Made by a program: the position numbers and the translations under genes
Notes under the pieces: model-generated
Database searches by the model: none
The model's input: the letters and a program-made list of their open reading frames with translations, nothing else
What the model was told of the DNA's origin: nothing
Assembly: GCA_016931915.1 (NCBI GenBank)
Contig: JAFGDU010000149.1
Location: forward strand, 1 to 46,383
Direction: 5' to 3'
Origin: Actinomycetota bacterium
GTDB taxonomy: Bacteria > Actinomycetota > Geothermincolia > Geothermincolales > RBG-13-55-18
Length of the DNA stretch: 46,383 nucleotides
In this document: one piece after another, positions 41,478-46,383 of the stretch
Numbering within the stretch: position 1 is the stretch's first letter
Layout: the number at the start of each line of letters is the position of its first letter

Positions 41478-42434
41478 TCACCCTTCGCCCTTTTTCAGCA
41501 GATGGCGGATGACCATGCTCGCTCCCGAGTGGGGGTCTATCTCCCGCGTCTCCACCAGCTTGCCCATGAGATCCACCATCTCGGGGTCGTCCTGGAGAGC
41601 GCGCAAGACCGTCTTCCCCACCCGCATGTTGATTATCTCCAGGAGTTCCGCCACGATACGTTCCTTGGCTTTTTTCTCCAGCAAACCCTCATGTTTGAGG
41701 TACTTGTGGTGGTCCAGGATGACCTGGGCCAGATCGTCCACGCCCTCACCCGTGGTGGCAACAGTTCTTACCAGGGGCGGCATGCGGCCGTCTCTGCGTT
41801 CCGACATCTCCAGCATCATCAGGATCTCGGTGTAGGTGCGACCGGAATCCTCGCGGTCCGCCTTGTTGACCACGAAAACGTCGCCTATCTCCATGATTCC
41901 GGCCTTGATGGCCTGGATCTCGTCGCCGCCGCCGGGCATGGTTACCACCACGGACGTATGCGCCAGCTTCACGATTTCCACCTCGATCTGGCCCGCCCCC
42001 ACCGTTTCCACGATAACCAGGTCCTTGCCGAAGGCGTCCAGGATGTTCACGGCATCGTTGGTGGCGACGGAGAGGCCTCCCAGGGCACCGCGTGTCCCCA
42101 TGGAGCGGATGAATACCCCCGGATCGGTGGCCAGGTCCTGCATGCGTATGCGGTCGCCCAGGATGGCCCCGCCGGTGAAGGGGCTGGTGGGGTCGATGGC
42201 GATGATCCCGACGCTGAGGTCCCTGCCGCGCAGCACCTTGGTGAGGGAGGATACGAGGGTGCTCTTGCCGGAACCGGGAGCCCCGGTTATCCCGACGATA
42301 TGGGCGTTGCCCGTGTGTTCGTGCAGTCGCCGGATGGGCTCTTTGGCCGCCGGGTCGCCGTTCTCGACCATGGTGATCAACCTGGCCACGGCGCGCCGGT
42401 CACCCTCGAGCAGGCGGGAATATATATCGTCCAT
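41478..42434 (-). CDS. meaB: GTPase MeaB/ArgK, chaperone of a B12-dependent mutase
   Basis: This 318-residue G3E-type GTPase protects or loads methylmalonyl-CoA mutase or a related adenosylcobalamin mutase. The P-loop is GITGAPGSGKSTLVSSL; the following AIDPTSPFTGGAILGDRIRM and FIRSMGTRGALGGLS are MeaB hallmarks. ETVGAGQIEVEI carries the switch, and VVNKADRE the base-recognition motif. The mutase genes are not in the window. The frame opens a little earlier, but ATG 42434 has AAAGGAGG four bases upstream and gives the expected N-terminus. It is divergent from the DUF192 gene. Confidence 0.93.
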   Translation of the reverse strand: MDDIYSRLLEGDRRAVARLITMVENGDPAAKEPIRRLHEHTGNAHIVGITGAPGSGKSTLVSSLTKVLRGRDLSVGIIAIDPTSPFTGGAILGDRIRMQDLATDPGVFIRSMGTRGALGGLSVATNDAVNILDAFGKDLVIVETVGAGQIEVEIVKLAHTSVVVTMPGGGDEIQAIKAGIMEIGDVFVVNKADREDSGRTYTEILMMLEMSERRDGRMPPLVRTVATTGEGVDDLAQVILDHHKYLKHEGLLEKKAKERIVAELLEIINMRVGKTVLRALQDDPEMVDLMGKLVETREIDPHSGASMVIRHLLKKGEG

Positions 42435-42543
42435 GTCGCCTCCTTTGAGCATTCCAGCATATATTCTTTATGTTTGCGCGCCTCAGGTCAATGGGGTGAC
42501 TCATTAGGTTTACGGGGCGGGAGGCGCGATATATCCTACTTGC

Positions 42544-42915
42544 ATGCGCGAAGTGAGCATAGTGAATCTGACCCGAGGCACCGTCCTGGCGCAAAGGGCC
42601 GCGGTGGCCGAAACCCCTGGTTCGCGGCGGCGCGGACTCCTGGGGACGGATTCCTTGCGCGACGGAGAGGGGCTTCTCATCCTCCCCTGCCGCCAGGTGC
42701 ATACCTTCGGCATGCGCTATCCCATCGACGTCGTCTTCGTCGACAAATCCTTGACGGTGAGGCGGATCACCCACCGCATGAGGCCGGGAAGGTTAGGCAC
42801 TCTCGTCTTGTCATCCCGCGCGGTGCTCGAGATTCCCGCTGCAAAGGCCGAGGAGACGGGAACGCAAAGGGGCGATGCCCTGGACTTCCTGCCCGCCCCG
42901 AGGGCACGCTCCTGA
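42544..42915 (+). CDS. DUF192 family protein
   Basis: This 123-residue protein matches DUF192, a small beta-rich family of unknown role. The signatures are SRRRGLLGTDSLRDGEGLLI, then PCRQVHTFGMRYPIDVVFVD. The later RRITHRMRPGRLG and AVLEIPAAKAEETG also fit. It lacks the signal peptide that many DUF192 proteins have, so it is probably cytoplasmic. The ATG at 42544 has no strong SD. A CCTGACCCC repeat arm begins at its stop codon. Confidence 0.82.
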   Translation: MREVSIVNLTRGTVLAQRAAVAETPGSRRRGLLGTDSLRDGEGLLILPCRQVHTFGMRYPIDVVFVDKSLTVRRITHRMRPGRLGTLVLSSRAVLEIPAAKAEETGTQRGDALDFLPAPRARS

Positions 42916-42984
42916 CCCCGCGCAGCCAGGTTCATTACACCTTGGACCGCGACCCCGTTGTGAGGTAATGGGTGAGGGGTCAGG
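42911..42984. repeat. Small inverted repeat with GGGGTCAGG arms
   Basis: CCTGACCCC (42911-42919) and GGGGTCAGG (42976-42984) are exact inverted arms 56 bases apart. The left arm overlaps the DUF192 stop codon. It resembles the arms of families A and B and may be a degraded copy. Confidence 0.5.
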
Positions 42985-43036
42985 TTAAAATCATTTCCCT
43001 TGTGATAATATCGTTTTACCAGGAAAGTGAGGGTAA

Positions 43037-43867
43037 ATGTCCACGATAGAGCGGGAGATATGGAGATACCGACGCGGCGGAGAGTCGCTGGAGGCTGCGG
43101 ATCGCATAGTGGTCGAGCTTCCCCTGGAGATCAATGTCAACGGCATGCCGCTGGTAGCCCTCATGCGCCTGCCGGGGATGGACAAGGAACTGGCGGTAGG
43201 CTTCTGCCTCACGGAGAAGGTAATCGATAACATTTCCCAGATAAACCTGCTAAGGCACTGCGGCAGCATGGAGCGGGAGATAGGAGAGGGACGGGCGGCG
43301 GAGGACGATGTCCTTGACCGCGGCAACGTCGTCGAGATCGAGGTGGAGGATCCGGGGGAGCGGGAGCGCTTCTCCGCCACGTACATCGTGCGCACTGGAT
43401 GCGGCGGCGCGGATATCTCCGCCGTCGAGGACTACCACGAGGGCGAGATCTCGTCGGAGCTCCGCGTCGCGGCTAGCGTGATATACGCGGTTGGGGAGGA
43501 GCTTACTAGCAGGCAGGAGATCTTTCGCGACACGGGTGGCACCCACGGCGCAGGCATCTTCTCCGCGGCGGGAGAGGCCGTGGTGGTGGCGGAGGACGTA
43601 GGCAGGCACAATGCCCTCGACAAGGTGGTAGGCTGGTGCGCCCTGCGCGATATATCGCTCGAGGACAAGATCCTGGTCTTGTCGGGCCGCATCAGCTATG
43701 AGATGGCCTTGAAAACGGTGAGGGTGGGAATACCCGTGCTGGTCTCCATGGCGGCGCCGACCTCGTTGGGGCTGCGCGTGGCGGACGCCGCGGGGCTGAC
43801 GGTGGTGGGCTTTTCCGACGGCAGGAGATTCAACGCCTATACCCATCCCCGGAGGATAGAATCGTGA
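43037..43867 (+). CDS. fdhD: Formate dehydrogenase accessory protein FdhD
   Basis: This 276-residue protein is the sulfurtransferase that activates molybdenum/tungsten formate dehydrogenases by handing sulfur to the cofactor. The family core is visible: RIVVELPLEINVNGMPLVAL at the start and DTGGTHGAGIFS, AEDVGRHNALDKVVGW and LSGRISYEMALK later. The usual CxxC pair reads Cys122-Gly-Gly-Ala125, so only one cysteine is present. Cys122 is the position most expected for sulfur transfer. The start ATG 43037 follows GAGGG. The mobA gene overlaps its last codon by four bases, so the two are translationally coupled. No formate dehydrogenase lies in the window. Confidence 0.92.
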   Translation: MSTIEREIWRYRRGGESLEAADRIVVELPLEINVNGMPLVALMRLPGMDKELAVGFCLTEKVIDNISQINLLRHCGSMEREIGEGRAAEDDVLDRGNVVEIEVEDPGERERFSATYIVRTGCGGADISAVEDYHEGEISSELRVAASVIYAVGEELTSRQEIFRDTGGTHGAGIFSAAGEAVVVAEDVGRHNALDKVVGWCALRDISLEDKILVLSGRISYEMALKTVRVGIPVLVSMAAPTSLGLRVADAAGLTVVGFSDGRRFNAYTHPRRIES

Positions 43868-44481
43868 GCGAAAGGGATGCTCACACCCCACAGCAGGGGG
43901 AGTTCATCGCGGCGGTGCTGGCGGGAGGCGAGGGAAAACGTCTGGGCATGGACAAGGCCCTCCTGAATATCGACGGAAGTCCGGTCCTCGATCGTATACT
44001 CCACATCCTGCGCGGTATATTCCCCCTCGTGTTGCTTGTAGTACAGGACGAGGATTCACCCCTCACCAAGTCTGCCGACGCTCAGGTAAGAGTCGTCACG
44101 GATATCGTACCCGGCAAGGGCCCCCTGGTCGGATTGTACACCGCTTTATGTAACTCGCCCGCCCCATACGTCTTCATAATGGCATGCGACATGCCCTATC
44201 CCAGCCCCGTTCTCATACGTCACCTGCTCGCAATAGCTCCCGGCAGAGAGGCTGTCGTGCCACGGCGCGGAGAATACATCGAGCCGCTCTTCGCCGTCTA
44301 CAGCAGCGATATCGCTGACCGCGTACGTGCCAGTATAATGGAAGGCCGCCTCAAGATACACGAGCTCATCCAGAAACTGGATGTCGTGTATCTGGAGGAA
44401 GACGGGATCGCCGCCTGCGACCCGAGATTTCGCTCCTTCTTCAACATCAACACGCCCGAGGACCTGGACATCACTCCCTAA
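43864..44481 (+). CDS. mobA: Molybdenum cofactor guanylyltransferase MobA
   Basis: This 205-residue protein links GMP to molybdopterin to form the bis-MGD type cofactor needed by formate dehydrogenase-like enzymes. The nucleotide-binding signature is VLAGGEGKRLGMDKALL, followed by GPLVGLYTAL, then ACDMPYPSP with the metal-binding Asp. The end reads FFNINTPEDLD, as in the family. The GTG start at 43864 overlaps the fdhD stop codon (GTGA). The pairing with FdhD matches the maturation pathway of Mo/W enzymes. A family B repeat begins one base after its stop codon. Confidence 0.92.
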   Translation: MSERDAHTPQQGEFIAAVLAGGEGKRLGMDKALLNIDGSPVLDRILHILRGIFPLVLLVVQDEDSPLTKSADAQVRVVTDIVPGKGPLVGLYTALCNSPAPYVFIMACDMPYPSPVLIRHLLAIAPGREAVVPRRGEYIEPLFAVYSSDIADRVRASIMEGRLKIHELIQKLDVVYLEEDGIAACDPRFRSFFNINTPEDLDITP

Positions 44482-44800
44482 GGGATCAGCCCTCCACGTT
44501 CAACTTAATCCGGCAAAGCTTTCGTCTGACCACTTTCGTTGGTGATCACGTTGAATGCCGCCACGTAGCTGCGCTCCTCACGATAAATCCCGGGCTGACC
44601 CCCGGCGAAAACGATGCGCTTCTCTCGATGTGCATGCCGCACGATACGGGCAAGATCTCCTTGATCGATTAACACGCATTCAGCTTAAACCGGCCAAGGT
44701 CTCATCTGATCACGTTTGTAGGTGATTACGTTGAATGTGGAGGCATGGCCCCCGACGTTGAGGCCTGACCCCCGACGTTGAAAATGGAGGGCTGACCCCC
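44482..44800. repeat. Composite family B repeat, with nested short repeat
   Basis: This 319-bp block starts one base after the mobA stop codon with GGGATCAGCCCTCCA and ends with TGGAGGGCTGACCCCC. 44498-44556 is an inverted relative of the inner part of 31994-32128, and 44680-44800 is a second, degenerate inverted copy. The GCGAGGAGCG repeat (44557-44584) lies between them. Confidence 0.75.
44557..44584. repeat. Short dispersed repeat, GCGAGGAGCG type (copy 3, inverted)
   Basis: On the minus strand it reads ATCGTGAGGAGCGCAGCTAC then GTGGCGGC. It sits inside the family B block, joined to its GTTGAATG arm, so it was probably inserted or recombined there. Confidence 0.55.
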
Positions 44801-44936
44801 GGCTTCATAGTATAATCGTTGCATAGGTTGTGGCGTTGGATGGATCTCTCGACCGCACCTTCCTATGCCCCCGGGATCGTCCCGCACTCCTTCAGCCCTC
44901 GTGATGGCAGGCAAGCTGTATGGGAGGTGGATTGCG

Positions 44937-46383
44937 ATGCAGGAGATCGAGGAAAAAGAGCAGCGCATCAAGGCGACCAAAGGGGAGATAACCGTCAGGC
45001 GCAACGAGCACGGCATACCGGTGATCGTTGCGGACGATTTCCCGGACGCCCTCTACGGTATGGGGCTGGCTCAGGCATGCGACCGCGGCATGCAGATGGA
45101 GCTCACGCGCCTGGTCGCACGGGGTCAGATGTCGGAAAACCTCCCCCCCAACGAGAACTTCCTCGCCATGGACAGGACCATGCGCAAGTACGATATCTGG
45201 GGGTTCTCGTGCAAGCAGGAGGGAATGCTCGAGGAGGATGCGCGCGAGGAGATGGAGGCCTTCTGCCGCGGCGTCAACGACCAGTTCGCCCAGGACCCAC
45301 CCGCGGAGTTCGGCCTCATCGGCTACGTGCCGCAGCCCTGGACCACCGCGGACTGCATCGCCATCGGCAAGATCATGTCCATCGTGGACATGGACGAGAC
45401 CCAGGGCTGGATACGCAAGGTCATCGTCCAGATGATCCAGAAGGGCGTCACCCCGGCCATGCTCGCGGAGATCTTCACCTACATGACCGAGGACCCGGAC
45501 GAGGAATACCTGGAGAAGCTGCGCAAGGTGAAGATGCCCGATCCCTACGTGCCGGAGACGGTCAGGTGGGCCGTCTTGCCCCGCGAGCGCACCAGCAGTC
45601 ACTGGATGATCGCCGGCTCCAGGACTGCCACGGGCAAGGCCATACTCTGCGGCAGCCCGGAGCTGGATTCAGCGCGGCTGCCCGCGCTCTGGCAGGAGAT
45701 ATTCATGCGCGTGGGCGATTTCTACTGCATGGGGGTGTACATACCGGGGATACCGCTGCGCCGGCCCTGGGAAGGACGAACTACCTCTCCTGGAGCGCCA
45801 CCTACAGCTGCATGGACGTCATGGACTACTTCCTGGAAGAGGTCAAGGATGGCAAATACAGGCGCGGCGATGAGTGGATTCCCTTCGAGGTGCGGGAGGA
45901 AACGATCAAGGTCAAGGATGCCGAGCCCGTTACCGTGCGCTACTACGAGAACGTACACGGGGTGCTGGAGGGAGAACCATCCGAGGACGGTTACTATCTC
46001 TGTCTGGCCATCTCCCACCGGGATGCCGGTGCCCTTACCTTCGCTGAGTTCAGCCGCCACTACCGCAGCCGTACGGTGGAGGAGTCCATGGACCACCTCG
46101 CTCGCTGCGATGCCCTCAGCTTCAACTGGGGCCTGGCCGACTCGGCGGGTAATATCGGCTACCAGATGAGCGGCCGCTGTCCCATCAAGCCGGAGGGGTG
46201 GAGGGGCGTACTGCCCCTGCCGGGATGGGACGAGGCCTACGATTGGAAGGGATTTCATCCCCCGGAGAAGAACCCCCGCCTGCTCAATCCGGAGCAGGGA
46301 TTCTTCGGCACCTCCAACCAGGACCTCAATTACCTGACGGACGTGCACATCGAGACCATGCCCATGAGCGACGACCGCGCGAC
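44937..46383 (+). pseudogene. Penicillin acylase family gene with a frameshift, 3' end beyond the window
   Basis: The protein belongs to the penicillin/acyl-homoserine lactone acylase family of N-terminal nucleophile hydrolases. Frame 1 (44937 to about 45763) has EITVRRNEHGIPVIVADDF and the nucleophile region TSSHWMIAGSRTATGK, where the self-cleaved subunit would begin at a serine. After IPGIPLR the frame turns to nonsense and stops at 46169. From about 45764 the next frame resumes the family: ALGRTNYLSWSATYSCMDVM, and it stays open to 46383. One missing base near 45759-45764 explains this. It may be a true mutation or an assembly error. There is no signal peptide. ATG 44937 has GGGAGGTGG upstream; earlier ATGs lack such a site. 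Confidence 0.75.

Overview
The window looks like a high-GC, deep-branching actinobacterial chromosome of an anaerobic or microaerophilic lifestyle. The lineage is inferred from three things. A GlnR-like orphan OmpR-family regulator sits beside amtB-glnK-glnA. A giant surface protein ends in an LPxTG sorting signal, so the cell is Gram-positive. AGGAGG ribosome binding sites are common. Rubredoxin with a flavodiiron protein, and two 2-hydroxyacyl-CoA dehydratase-type subunits, point to anaerobic chemistry. No rRNA or other species marker is present, so nothing finer is claimed.

Region 1 (1-7561, all +) is a nitrogen-assimilation block. It holds the 3' end of a split glutamate synthase FMN subunit, its GXGXG subunit, a GlnR-like regulator, the ammonium transporter AmtB, the PII protein GlnK, a type I glutamine synthetase and a glutamine-dependent NAD+ synthetase. 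Upstream of amtB and again upstream of glnA lie arrays of AA-centred pentamers repeating every 11 bp, as expected for GlnR-type DNA binding. Ammonium uptake, PII signalling, GS/GOGAT and a glutamine consumer are therefore grouped with their probable regulator.

Region 2 (7.6-15.8 kb) is mixed: an SPFH/flotillin-like membrane protein, an orphan GspE/PilB-type ATPase, a lipoprotein resembling clan-A glycoside hydrolases with a small GyrI-like protein upstream, a repeat-rich spacer, and two HgdB-type dehydratase subunits. Region 3 (15.9-22.1 kb) holds the rubredoxin-flavodiiron operon, a lipoprotein with a pseudopilin-like C-terminus, an unknown small protein, a cysteine-rich Fe-S protein, an SDR, a GIY-YIG protein, tRNA-Ala(CGC) and a metallophosphoesterase lipoprotein.

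Region 4 (22.36-31.99 kb) is one 9.6-kb gene for a 3211-residue secreted protein made of about 21 DUF11-like modules and ending in LPVTG plus a membrane anchor. Region 5 (32.4-37.3 kb, -) is a signalling cluster: a multi-sensor histidine kinase, a receiver-GGDEF protein with a GGDDF motif, and a receiver-LytTR regulator. Region 6 (37.7-46.4 kb) has YchF, a second divergent glutamine synthetase-like enzyme, a membrane-anchored helical protein, the GTPase MeaB, a DUF192 protein, the molybdenum-enzyme maturation pair fdhD-mobA, and a penicillin-acylase family gene broken by an apparent 1-nt frameshift and cut by the window end.

Intergenic space carries several dispersed, inverted-repeat elements. 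One family has GGGTCAGGyCTTG arms (three clear copies), one has GGGGTCAGCCCTCCA arms (three loci, lying just after stop codons), and one is a short GCGAGGAGCG-type repeat. They look like non-autonomous, REP/MITE-like sequences; no transposase lies in the window.
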